From positions 38,626,001 to 38,690,000 of the forward strand of contig CM034546.1 in NCBI GenBank assembly GCA_020055645.1: a stretch of 64,000 bases of DNA, written 5' to 3'. The stretch comes from Tomocerus qinae (lineage: Eukaryota; Arthropoda; Collembola; Entomobryomorpha; Tomoceridae). A program made the translations under genes and the position numbers. Below the pieces are notes generated by a model that did no database searches, was not told the origin of the DNA, and saw nothing but the letters and a program-made list of their open reading frames with translations. Shown here in pieces: positions 1-11,292 of this stretch (the first letter of the stretch is position 1; each line of letters starts with the position of its first letter).

Positions 1-865
1 AAATCAGGGAGTTTCCAATAAAAGGAGAAACATTTTGTATTTAATAGTTGTGTCCATGGGATTTGTAATTGCTATTCTTTATAGGACGGGGCTAACACGC
101 CAGATAATTGTTCCGCCAGACAGAAAGCAATTTGTGGATTTTAAAGATCTTGTGGAAAATGGATACAAGTTGTTGTTGGAGAAAGACATACGGCGGGGTA
201 TAAACGAAAACAGAGTTGAATTTTTTGAAAAATATAAAATTGTGGACAAGATGAATTCAAGCGTCTTCAGATTTGATTGGCAAACTGATGCAACGTCTGA
301 AGACCTTAAAATGGACCACTGGACAATTAAATTGAAAATGTTGACCAACTTTCCAATGAAACTATTTCGTGTATATGATAAAGTGAAAGGTCAACACTTT
401 GTTCCTTTAATACCATCCAAAGTATTTTCTGATGGAATTTGCACGACTGTAAAGGAAACAGATCTGGCTGATCCAATGTCATATAGATTCAGAGATTGCT
501 ACCGTTATAAATTCCAATCATATTTTCAAGTCATGCAAGAGAGAGGTTTTCTAAACTATTTCAAGCAGCAAAGAGATTTCATTATTTCTTTGAAAGATAG
601 AAAATCCCATTCCAAACTGAAGCATAAAGAATCTCAGACATTGCCTATTAGTCTGTCCATGAAAATCCATGCTATTTTCTTCGTTTGTGGATACTTTCTA
701 CTTGGATCATTTGTCATTTTTATTCTGCAATGGTCGTGGAACTCTAGAATGATGCTGAAAATGAACATTATGAGTCTTCTTAACAAAATTAAAACCGTCG
801 CCAAAGATGTTCAACGAGGATTTAATGTGTGTGTATTATGGTCCCCACCTAAGTTTTTTGAATAG
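1..865 (+). CDS. Ionotropic-receptor-like protein, 3' part (gene A)
   Basis: The window opens inside this gene. The frame is already open at base 2 and runs to TAG at 863-865. The visible protein begins just before the second transmembrane segment (LYLIVVSMGFVIAI). It continues through the second half of the ligand-binding domain, with the SDGICTTV segment shared by its paralogs, to a last membrane helix (IHAIFFVCGYFLLGSF). This is the M3-S2-M4 order of ionotropic receptors, which are divergent glutamate-receptor relatives that act as ligand-gated channels in chemosensory neurons. It is closely related to the copies at 5797, 11293, 43198 and 47394. The C-terminal tail (after VQRGFNVCV) and the 3' flank differ from the other copies, so a rearrangement lies near 830. 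The specific ligand is unknown. Confidence 0.75.
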   Translation, partial: NQGVSNKRRNILYLIVVSMGFVIAILYRTGLTRQIIVPPDRKQFVDFKDLVENGYKLLLEKDIRRGINENRVEFFEKYKIVDKMNSSVFRFDWQTDATSEDLKMDHWTIKLKMLTNFPMKLFRVYDKVKGQHFVPLIPSKVFSDGICTTVKETDLADPMSYRFRDCYRYKFQSYFQVMQERGFLNYFKQQRDFIISLKDRKSHSKLKHKESQTLPISLSMKIHAIFFVCGYFLLGSFVIFILQWSWNSRMMLKMNIMSLLNKIKTVAKDVQRGFNVCVLWSPPKFFE

Positions 866-1587
866 ACATCGAAAACCGAGATTGAAAGATAAGAAGACAA
901 TGAGAGCTCATGCTCGACTGGACTTACCGAGGTATGCGTACCTATGGAAGGAGTGCACAGTGTACCAATTTGTAAATTATAGCTGACATAAGGCCGCAGT
1001 GCCTCCCCCCCCGAAATTTTTTTCTGGCTGCGGCCCTCATAATGTATATCTAATTTCATTTCCAGTTTACTTTATGTTCAGCATAGAAATATATTTGTCA
1101 AAGTAAGAAAGTATTCTTACAGTCCTTGAATTTTATTGCACCAAATGAGTAAAAATGATAACCGACAATGACAACCTTCCATTTTCTTCTTCAATTTTTT
1201 CCCAAAGAAATTTAACTTTCTGCTTCTTATATTAACGACTTGGGATTCTTATTGTAAAACCATGAATATGTAGTGGCAAACTTCACGAAACGCAAAAGAC
1301 TAGCGTTCAGTTAAACAGTTTAATCCTTTCACAAGAATGCATTGAAAATATACTTGCATTTATGCATGTCACTTTCTTCCTTAAATTTCTGTAATGCTCT
1401 GTGGCATTGGCACTATTCATGTATACAAAACTTTTACGTCACCCTTTTGTCTCACATGTATCTTGCTTTTATTTCCTACGGCCTACTTCTAAGCTTTTCA
1501 GGTTTGCTTTCATTCAGTTTCATCCATACGAAACATATTCATCAGTCATCACTTTTTGGTTTGCAAGTATTTACTATTAACTTTGAA
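866..1587. other. Intergenic, no gene seen
   Basis: AT-rich sequence with no convincing coding region. A 92-codon frame on the + strand (1342-1620) has low-complexity hydrophobic content and runs into the inverted-repeat element, so it is not called. Confidence 0.5.
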
Positions 1588-2590
1588 AAAGGATACCTTT
1601 TTACGGGTCTTTCAAAGTAATTCTTTGGTCAGTAAATATATGTTTTGGGGCAGTTTTTTTAATTGGCAGTAACCGTTATTGTTTTAGGGCTGTAAAACAA
1701 ATGCATTAGGCAGTAGAACCAATGCAAATGGCAGTAATACAAAACTGTATTTTTATAGTATTTTTGTAGAATAGATTTACTTAAGTCTGCATAAGTCTTA
1801 CATCTTAGAAGCTTAAGTATATTGTTAGTGGGTATTCCGATAATGTATTTAGCTAAAGGTAACAAACTCATGGGAATGTACCTGCTTTACATAAGATTGT
1901 CTTATCATGTGTATCTAAACTATAAAGACTGACTAACATGTCAGAAAATGGCTTCCCAGCTTACATATTTTATTCTAGTGATTCCGACACTGATTCAGTG
2001 AAAATACTAACTAAATTAAAAAGAAAATTACTGGAATCTTTTAAAAACGTATAATAAGGAAGAAGACGCGTTTTCCGAAATTCAAAGTGATTGGTCAATT
2101 CGTTAAATAAAAATATTGATCAAGGGTGCAAAGTTATTTATATTTTTGCAAGGGCAATAAAAAATCAGTTAAAGCGGAAGTTAAAAGTGTTGTAAATTTA
2201 TGGGAAAATAACTGCCCATTTTCACTTCGCTAAAAAACTAACAGTGATTGCAGTGAAACGAAAACGAGGACGACCTGCAGGTGTAAATAAGGCTCTAGTG
2301 AAACCATGAATCTTGACTGATGTGATCTTTTCCATTATTTACTATCTATAATTATTACATAATATTGACAAATAATCATGCTTGATTTTCTTTTTGAATT
2401 TACTTTTGACTGAATATTAGAAATAAAGAACATTTTAGTGTTACTGCCAATAATATTATTTCTACTGCCTATCACATTTGTTTCTTACTGTCCCGAAAAA
2501 TTAAAAAAACTGCCGATAAAAAACTGCCTAAAAGAATTATTTTTACTGCCCAAAGAATTACTTTGAAAGCCCCATAAAAATTTATCCTTT
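1588..2590. mobile_element. Non-autonomous inverted-repeat element with subterminal GGCAGT repeats
   Basis: The two ends are inverted copies: CTTTCAAAGTAATTCTTTGG near 1608 is matched by CCAAAGAATTACTTTGAAAG near 2550, and the match extends outward to AAAGGATA at 1588. Inside each arm GGCAGT (or its complement ACTGCC) recurs several times, as in the subterminal repeats bound by some transposases. The centre carries a short AT-hook-like reading (KRKRGRPAG near 2255) but no transposase. It abuts a BEL/Pao gag fragment. No clear target-site duplication was found. Confidence 0.55.
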
Positions 2591-2802
2591 GGAAAATCAA
2601 CCTCCAAAGTATCGAAGACTTGAGTCAAATTATCCGGAGTAAACATCATTGATTGAACCACTTCCTAGGCTTTCCCTTTGAGACATTTCATAAGGCGAAC
2701 AATGTTTTCGGAATTTAAATACTGTCTAGCTTTAGTGGGATTTCGATAATTTGCTATAAAATTAAGCCGATCAGTTGGATTTCTAGTAAATGTTGGTAAA
2801 TC
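2590..2802 (-). pseudogene. BEL/Pao retrotransposon gag remnant
   Basis: The minus strand reads continuously as a Gag-like segment starting DLPTFTRNPTDRLNFIANYR, followed by NIVRLMKCLKGKA, a TAG stop at 2665-2667, and then EVVQSMMFTPDNLTQV. The order of a proline/Asn-Pro segment, a YR helix, an LKGKA-type segment and VQS..TPDN is characteristic of the DUF1759-type region of BEL/Pao (Pao) gag proteins. The in-frame stop and the absence of a longer frame show it is dead. The inverted-repeat element 1588-2590 begins exactly where the homology stops, so it probably inserted here. Confidence 0.6.
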
Positions 2803-3917
2803 TTAACAAATTAATTGCCTCGACAGAAACTTCTACGTGAAATTTTCAGTTAGAGAGTTATTGGGTTGGATAATTTCTCAAAAACCTTAGAGAGTGCTTG
2901 AGTCAATTGGGGTTTCTTCAATCATACACTGTTGATTATCAATCCAATCGGCTACTTTCTAGCTCTTACTTCCAGTGCCATCTGATCAACAACGGTTCCT
3001 TCATCCTCACTCAGATATTGTAAGTGGTTCATAATTGTTCATAATTGTTCATAATTGTTCATAATTGTCTTGGCATATTTGACCTTTGGCACTTCTATCC
3101 GGGAACCATTGTAAGTCGCCATCTCCATCATTTTATTTGGCAATTATCTCCTTTAGAATGGCTAACCTTTTGTATATCAGAGATCTTTCCCTGTCTGCTT
3201 TCACTTCTTAGTCTTTTCTATTCAGCATCAATTATTCGGCGTTTAGTACTACTTGCCAAGTTACCACAGATGATTTACTCTTTTGAATTTATGCTTCTAC
3301 GTGATGAAAAATTTGCTCCAAAATGTAAATTATCCATAAAAAAGCTAAAAACATTCGAGAAGACGGAAAGAATTGCTGGCTGCCTATCCTCCTTCTCGTG
3401 ACCGTTTTTCTTTGCTTCTCGGCATCGGATTTCTGGATAAATTACGTCAAAATTTTCTTCTTCCCTGAGCTTCTTCCCCTGAATCCTTTGACTTTTTCAG
3501 ACACTTCCGTCATTCTTATATTCAGGCATCTTTTTAATCGAGCTGGTTAGTTTTCTCGAAGGACCATTGGATGCTACATAGTTTGTAAGCAATCTCGGAT
3601 TGTAGTTTCTTCAACTATGGTGAAAAAATTGCAGAAAAGCACTTAAAACTAGTTGATTAATACATTACTAGTTCCGCGGGAATTCGGTCTCCTCAACCTC
3701 TTTTTCATTTGAAAGTATAGGAACCAGAAAATTTACCCGAAGTAAGTGCTGGGACTACTGAAGGATTGGTGCGGCTCCAAGATAATATGTCAGTTGTACG
3801 TTGGACGACATTCGGCAGAGGGGTCAAGATTCCAGATTAGTTCAAGGCATAACTATATTTCATGATAATTAAATGTTTTAGTTATCTTAGTGTAAGTATA
3901 CCATTATGTATGTGTAG
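2803..3917. other. Probable continuation of the BEL/Pao remnant, degraded
   Basis: No open gene. Minus-strand fragments such as VDQMALEVRAR around 2960-2990 may be the N-terminal gag coiled region. A four-copy 11-bp direct repeat (TTCATAATTG-like) lies at about 3028-3067. The + strand frame 3045-3401 is antisense to this remnant and is not called. Confidence 0.35.
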
Positions 3918-3954
3918 CACCGTTCGCAGCAGAATATCTACAGCTCCTTGCGCG
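3918..3954. promoter_or_regulatory. Conserved 37-nt motif upstream of the IR gene at 5797
   Basis: This motif starts CACCGTTCGCAGCAGAATAT and ends CTCCTTGCGCG. It is GC-richer than its surroundings and recurs upstream of five IR-like genes. Here it lies about 1.88 kb before the start codon. The function is unknown; a regulatory role is inferred only from conservation. Confidence 0.4.
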
Positions 3955-5796
3955 AATTAGTACTATTTTGTAAAAAAGGGAGTACCTTTTTTGTTCCCTG
4001 TTACAGGCTACCTATATAATGCAAACTAATTTAAATGCGAAAATAATTTTTGTCGACAATTTTAAGAGTACTATTGTATATATTTTGCGGTAGTATAATT
4101 CTTTGTAATAAGTGACGTTTGGAAACAGAACATCCATATAAGGGATGAAATATAAGAATTAAATTTTGGATTAAATTGGTTAAAATATTTATTAAAGATG
4201 TAGGATGGTAAAGCATCGGTATATAGTCATTGAAACGGTATGCTAACGTTCTTATATATTTTGGATTTTGGATAATTATTTCATCTATTGCTAATGTTGC
4301 CAAATATTATTTAAGTGAAAACCTTTCAATATTAATTCTGCCCAGGTGGAACAATGAATAGTATGAGAATTTATGATAGGTTTTAATACTTTCAATCAGG
4401 CTTTATCTCATATCTATTAAGGACAGGATTTTGACGTGCTCGTTAGTACTTAGAAAATGATAGTTTAATGTAATTAATTTGTTCAGATTAAAAAATATTT
4501 TTATACAAATAAGTTATCGTCAAGCACGCAAACCACAAGTGGACAACCATTAGTTAATTATCTGGACTGACATTGGCCTAATATTTCGAATTGAAGATAA
4601 CCATTTGACGATAGTTCATGCTTGTGTTGATGGATTAAATGTAGAGTGTAAGATAAATATTCACCTTCAGGATTAAAATTTATATAACGACGTGTTTTGG
4701 GAAATTGTCCTTTTAATACCCTCGCCTCATTGAAAACTGTAATAATAAGAAATTACAATTTATCTGCTAAAATACGAATATCTATCGTAGATATAACGTT
4801 CAATAGTTACATTTTAGTTCTTAATTACATTACAAGTTAAACATCTAAGAAATACACCATGTTCTACAATTTACCAAAAGACTGCAATGCCCGAAAGGTA
4901 CAATCTTCTTTATTTATTGTGAGAAATTGTGCGACACTTGCAAATCTGGAACACCTCCTATTGGATTAGGGGATTTCTTCTGACAACAATTGCATGTCTC
5001 CCCGGATACAAAAACATTTAATCCTCATCTGAAGACAATAAATTCCCAAATATGATTTTCCCATATATAATACGACCGCCCCTGAATGTAAATTGAGGAA
5101 CAGTTTAAAAGTCCAAGAACGAAAGGTTAGAAATAAATATATCAAACTAGTTTGTTGTGTTGCCTTACAGGATTCCCTGCCTTGTCCATTTATGTGAGTG
5201 GAAAGTGTACATTAGAGGGACCAAGAGATGTTTAGAACTACAACCCTTTAGAGCTCATAAACAATTTGCAGAGTCTAAACATGGAACACATGATCTTCTG
5301 AAATTAGATTTTGTATATCTAATATATAAAAAGTTTAAATTGTGTTGTATTGTAACTACAAAAAATTAAATTTCTATCAAAAATTGAGATACAAGTGACT
5401 ATAACTCTAAAACCAGAAACCAGAAACCACTATAACCAGAAAGACAATTTTTAAGTTCGTGTCTCAAAACATTTTCCCCTGCATTACATTTTTTAAAAGT
5501 CAAACGGCAACTTAAAAAACGTATACGTGGAGTCGCTTCACAGGTAATGGAGACTGAACCATTTAAATGCTAATAATAGTCAAAACTATTATGATTTTCC
5601 TGGTATATGTTTTAGAAATGAGATTATAATTAACATTGATTGGTTTTCTGTTTTGTTTGTAATATGCCAGCCTTCATTAACTCGATGGTGTCTCACTGGC
5701 TAGATATAAAACTCTTATTGCGGCGGAATCTAAAACTAAAAATACTTTCCCTCACTTTGGATCGTTCACTGGTGAAGACAGCCGAACAAAATTAAA
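3955..5796. repeat. Duplicated IR upstream block (unit B)
   Basis: The sequence is collinear with the regions before the IR genes at 11293, 43198, 47394 and, more weakly, 52560. Shared landmarks include AAGCACGCAAACCACAAGTG, the segment beginning TTGGCCTAATATTT, and CCATGTTC.ACAATTTACC. The last 0.55 kb (about 5245-5790) is shared with the unit at 47394 only. It contains GGATCGTTCACTGGTGAAG about 35 nt before the start codon, a candidate core promoter. Confidence 0.65.
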
Positions 5797-7729
5797 ATGT
5801 ATTCTCTCTATCCAATTGTACCATTTTTAATTTCTCTTATTATAAACAACATCACCTGCTTTCGAAATTTGTCGTTCTATAGTAATTGTGATTTTAACAT
5901 GATTACTTTCCATCAATCCGAATGGCAGAGAGATTTTATCCTGTCTAACCAAAATGGCCAACCATGGACCTTGGCAACATCCAAATATAATAAAACTCTC
6001 TTCGGGCGTGATGAAGATAATCCACGAGATCTCTCTAGAAGTTTCTGCTCTGTGAATATTCTTATGAAACCATACCCTTCTTTGATGTATATCAAAACTC
6101 ATTTTGGTAAAGAAATAAATCGCCGCGTTTCCAGATTCATGATCGTCGTCAAAAATGAATTGAGATGGATGAATCCAGATTGGAAATCAAATCTCATTCA
6201 TGATTTGGTGGCTCCTCTCTTTATAATTGGAATGAAATTTAGAAACAAATATTCGATTTACACGCCACGTCTCTACAATCCGAAGAGTAAATCTTTAATT
6301 CTTCGTCGAATTAAAAATGTAAGATCCGAAGAAGAATGGGAAAACGTTTGGAATACTTTAAATGGGAATCTTCAAGGTATTAAAATTGGTGGATTTTACG
6401 GCCGTTTTTTCTCCAAATACCCTAGAGAAATGCAAGAGTGTAAAATGGTTCTCTATTCAATAGTAAAAACTAACCGTTTAAATCCATACTGTGATAATTT
6501 GGTGAGATCTGTTGAATTGATGGCTGAAAGATTGAACTTCACTGCTGTATATGCAAGGCGAAGTAAAGATCTCGAAGGAAAATATGATCGATGTGGAATT
6601 ATTTACATATCGGCACTTTACACTCAACCTTATATTGTGGAATGGTATATGCAACTCATTTCATCGAGTACTATAAAGAATTGATTCCATATTACTGTGA
6701 AGCCAACCCTCGATTGGCGGACATCCCATTGACAGTTCTGATTCAAAATACATTTGATGATTATTGCTGGTGGCTGATATTTTCGCTATTCCCGATTTCA
6801 TTTTATACTTTAGGCTTTAGAATTTCTACTTTCTACAAGAAATTAGAGTTTATTTTTGTATCCACAATAGCCGTCCTTTTATATCAAGAAGTTTCCACTA
6901 AACAGAGAAATATTTTGTACTTGTTAATTGTGTCCATGGGATTTGTAGTTGCTAATCTATATGAAACGTGGATAACAAGCGAGATCATTGCTCCGCCAGA
7001 CAGAAAGCAATTTAAAGACTTTAAAGATCTCGTGGAAAATGGATATAAATATTTAGCGCAGAAAGACAGACGGATAAATTTATACGACGATGGAGTCGAA
7101 TATTTTGAAAAGTATAAAATTGTGGACAAGATGAATTCAAGTGTCGTCATATTTGATTGGCAAACCAATGCAACATCTGAACACAATGAAATGAACCCCT
7201 TGACCCTTATCAAAACAATGTTGACCAACGTCTCAATGAAACTATTTCATGTACATACTAAAGCCACAAGTCAATACCAGGTGGCCTTAATACCATCCTA
7301 CGTATCTTCTGACGGAATTTGCATGACTGTAGAGGAAGAGGAAACACAACTCGCTGATCCAATGTTTTATATGTTCTATAATTGCTACGTTATAAATTCC
7401 AATCATATTTCCAAGTCATGCAAGAGGGAGGTTTTCTAAACTATTTTAAGGAACAATACTATTTCATTCGTGATTTGAAGGATATAATATCCCATTCAAA
7501 ACTGAAGCATAAAGAATCTCAGACATTGCCCATTAATCTGTACATGAGAATCCACGCTATTTTCTTCGTTTGTGGATACTTCATACTTGGATCATTCATC
7601 GCTCTTCTTCTGGAATGGCTCTGGCATTCTAGATTGATGCTATGTATACACGTTGTGACTTGTCTGAACAAAATTGAAAGCGTCGCCAAAGATGTTGGAA
7701 GAAGATTTTATCTGTGTATACGTGGATAA
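5797..7729 (+). pseudogene. Ionotropic-receptor-like gene with two frameshifts (gene B)
   Basis: The sequence matches the intact 641-residue paralogs end to end but changes frame twice. Near 6646-6656 a short stretch after TGGTAT has two extra nucleotides relative to the intact copies. Near 7385-7395 one base is missing in the CYRHKF region. Between the breaks the protein shows an N-terminal signal-like segment (MYSLYPIVPFLISLIINNI), the CWWLIFSLFPISFYTLGF helix, the SMGFVVANLYETW helix and, in the last frame, IHAIFFVCGYFILGSF. Neither break lies in a long homopolymer, so real decay is more likely than a read error. Stop codon and 3' flank resemble the copies at 11293 and 47394. Confidence 0.75.
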
Positions 7730-7732
7730 CTT

Positions 7733-8683
7733 AAACATTAAATTGCGATTGGTATGGAGTGGAGCGCCCCATTAAAGCCTTACCGTTAGTAAGCCAGCTG
7801 AAACTCATTTTAAACACCAATGTTTAGTGTTATGTCAATACCATTCTTAATAAGTGTCGAGTTTTTCAGCTGGTGTCTCATTAAGGTAGTTTTATTACCA
7901 CACTGGATGATCGACGGCATAATAAATGTGATGTATTACTTTTTGTAAAAACAATCTCTATGCATAAATAAATACGGTAAATAAATTAAATAACAACCAA
8001 GCAGAATGTGATTGCACACAATTATGTTGTTTTTAACTCTCTATAATTCTTTTGTTTTGCCCTAAAAGTGGATATAAAAAGTAGATTGAAATTATATTAC
8101 ATTATTGCAATTAATTCTAAATTACTGTAGGTATTTATATACTACATTATAATATTATATATTTATGACTTTTCATATTCTATGTAATTTGCGGCAATAA
8201 AGCAAATATAAATTTAAAAAATTCTTAATTAAAATGGTATTTTTTCATGCATATTTTACAATGTTGACTGCTACCGTTGTTTTAAGCGTTAATAAATCCA
8301 ATAAGCAATAACACTCCTAAAAGCACAGCTTTAGTTCATTAAGCTTTACAAATAATCGCGCGTATGGCGAAAAAGTTTGTTATTTTTCCGTCAAAATTTT
8401 CTTTTTTCGTTCGTAGTCATTAAATTAGATAGTACTCAATTTTTTTTCAAAAAGCCGGACACACTTCTGAAGACGGGTCATTTTTGGGACGCCGCGACAG
8501 GTCTCCAAAAATGGGACGATCCCGTTAAAAATAGGACGGATGGTCAGCCTAAGTTGCAGTCTATAAGCAGTTAATGATTTTCACATATTTAACACACACT
8601 GACCCTAAGAGCCGATCACTTAGTACAACCGTAGTGATTTTGGCTCAGTGTAAAATATAACATTTACCTTTCTCCTTTTGGCT
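7733..8683. other. Shared 3' flank, then unassigned intergenic sequence
   Basis: The first 530 bp are homologous to the 3' flank of the gene at 11293 (for example the TTTTAACTCT.TATAATTCTTTTG segment and ..CATGCATATTT at 8250). The rest has no gene. Around 8450-8570 a short repeat-like stretch with GGGTCATTTTTGGGAC occurs, probably a degraded interspersed repeat. Confidence 0.5.
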
Positions 8684-9239
8684 CAGTGTACAATATACCA
8701 GTTTTCAATGGTACTTAACGTTAAATAACACTATCTAAAAAGTTGAGGTAAGTGGTAAAAATGGTTAAAAACGGTAAAAATTGTTTCGTTTAATTTTTGC
8801 GTGTAGATTTGGAATAAAATTCGGTGCCAAAGTATGAAATAACTTAGCAGCTGATGATTGTTGTTACTAATTGATACATTTTCACCAATCAGAGTTAGAT
8901 TCAACCAATGTGGGCATTAATAGCCCTTATTTGCCGATTGAGAATTTAATTTGCTACTAAATTGCCTTTAAATCAATTTTAATTTGACGATACCAAATGT
9001 AATCTTGGTTTTAGTAATATTTACTCGATTCATTTGATAATTAATTAACGGGCTAATTAGAAATGTTTCATAGAAAATAAAGTTTTAAAAACTATATATT
9101 TCAGGAATTCTAATTAATATCTGTACTAAGCTAAATAATAAATCTCAAACATTTACTATTTATATCATTAAATGCATTTATACCATTAAGTGCATTTTTA
9201 CCACTGTGATGGCTAAAAAAGCTAAAAAATGGTACACTG
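8684..9239. mobile_element. hAT-type MITE, second copy
   Basis: It begins CAGTGTACAATATACCA and ends TGGTACACTG, and it shares its 3' portion (TACCATTAAGTGCATTTTTA, then CCACTGTGATGG) with the better-bounded copy at 39245-39896. A partial duplicate of the end (GGCTCAGTGTAAAATAT) lies just outside at about 8643. The 8-bp target duplication is not clear here. Confidence 0.5.
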
Positions 9240-9335
9240 GTCGGCTCACATGGAGTGACAGAAGAGCAGTTAATTAGAGAGTCAAAATACGAATACGGAG
9301 GCCGCTCTGTAAATAGGCATAAGCCTGAAACACTA

Positions 9336-11292
9336 AAGACCTCTACTTTACTTTTATTGCGGTTTTAATAATCTACTTAGATCTAGTTTTAAAGCAATCT
9401 TTACAACTGTTGTTATATATACGTATTGGGAAATCTAGTCATTCTTGTTTTCAGACTATGTACATAACATAACATTTTCTTAATAAAAATCTCCTATTAA
9501 GCCGTCTCTTATATAAATAAAAGAAACCCATAAACTAATTAAACACAGTCGTAGTCATATCTTAAACTTTGGATATTTGTGAACTGTATGTATGGCAAGA
9601 TATTATACTTTAACACAACCAAGGCCATATATTATTAAAGGAAATTAATTAAAATTTAATTGAAAAGAAGAAAACACCGTTCGCAGCAGAATATCTTCAG
9701 CTCCTTGCGCGGCCGACTTTTTTGTAGACATGTAGGAGGACAGAGTCTTTGTTATTCGTTTCCTGTGAGAAATTGTGGTATTTTATGCAGGCCTATACCT
9801 TACTTGCCTTTTTATAAAATAGTAGTAGTAAAACTTTAAAAAAGGAGTCATTTAATCACTTTTTTTTTGATGTAGCAGCATGCCTTATTTACTTCTACTT
9901 TACATCTAATTAAGGTAAAAATGGCTGCTTTTTTAGAAAGAAAGTACTTTTTACCATTTTTGTAAATAATTTCAAGAGTACTATTGTATATTGTACATTT
10001 TGTCGTAATATAATGCTTTGTAATAAGTAACGTTTGGAAACAGAACATTCATATAAGGGAAGAAACATAAGAATTAAATCTTGGAGTGGGCAAAAAATTT
10101 ATTGAGGATCTACTTAAGATAGCAACGCATAGGTGTATTGAGTGAAACGATTTGCTAGCATTCCCATTTTTATTTTGTTTAAAAGACAAAGGATGAAGTA
10201 GGAAATGCATGTTAGTTGACCAATTATGGTTTAGGGCACAATAGTGATCTAAACTATTGCTAATGTTTCCAAATATTATTTAAGTAAAAAACTTTCAATA
10301 TTAATTCTGCCCAGATAGAACAATGATTATGTATGTGAAATAAGAATAGGTTTTAGTACTTTAAATTAAGCATTATCTCATATCTATTAAGGAAAGGATT
10401 TTGACAGGCTCGGTAGTAATAAAAAATTTATGATGGTTTAATGGAAATACATGTTCAGTTTGAAGAAATATTTTCATACATAATATAAGTTTTATCGTTA
10501 AGCACGCAAACCACAAGTGGACAACCATTAGTTGATTATCTGGACTAACATTGGCCTAATATTTCGAATTGATGATTACCATTTATCAGAAGTTCTACCA
10601 TCCTAGTGTTGATGGATTAAATGTAGAGTGTAAAATAAGTTTTCACCTTCAGGCTCAACATTTATTATATTACGAAGTGTTTTGTGAAATTACAATAATT
10701 TGTTCATGGTGGCTTAATACCTTCATTGAAAACTGTAATAACAAGAAAGTACAATTTATCTCCTAAAATACGAATATCTATCGTAAGCATAACTTTCAAT
10801 AGTTATAGGTTAATTCTTAATTACATTACAAGTTAAACATCTAAGAAATACACCATGTTCGACAATTTACCAAAAGGCTGCAATGCCCGAAAGGTACAAT
10901 CTTCTTTGTTTATTGTGAGAAATTGTGCGACACTTGTAAATCTGGAACACCTTCTATTGGATTAGGGGGTTTCTTCTGACAAGAATTACATGTCTCCCCG
11001 GATACAAAAACATTTAATCCTCATCTGAGACAATAAATTCCCAAATATGATTTTTTCCATAAATAATAGTCGGCTACTGAGTGTAAATTTAGGAACAGTT
11101 TAAAAGCCCAAGAACGAAAGGTTAGAAATAAATATATCAAACTAGTTTTGTTGTGTTGCCTTACTAAATTCCCTGCCTTGTCCATTTATGTGAGTGGAAA
11201 GTGTACATTACAGGGACCAAGAAAATGTTTTGAACTACAGTTAACCCTTTAGGGCTCAAGTTAACTCTCTATACACCAAAATTCTTGTTAAA
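9336..11292. repeat. Duplicated IR upstream block (unit C)
   Basis: The block begins at TACTTTACTTTTATTGCGG, which is also the point where homology starts before the gene at 43198 (about 41183). It holds the conserved 37-nt motif at 9675-9711. From 10814 to the start codon it is nearly identical to 42719-43197 at a constant offset of 31905 bp. Compared with units B and E it lacks about 0.5 kb immediately before the start codon. Confidence 0.7.
9675..9711. promoter_or_regulatory. Conserved 37-nt motif upstream of the IR gene at 11293
   Basis: Same motif as at 3918, with one obvious change (ATCTTCAG for ATCTACAG), about 1.6 kb before the start codon. The conserved stretch continues into CGGCCGACT and TGTAGACATGTAGGAGGACA. 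Confidence 0.4.

Noticed and set aside
3045..3401. 118-codon + strand frame
   Set aside because: It lies antisense to a degraded BEL/Pao gag segment and has no recognisable motif.
8377..8574. 65-codon + strand frame
   Set aside because: No start context or domain; it overlaps a repeat-like GGGTCATTTTTGGGAC segment.
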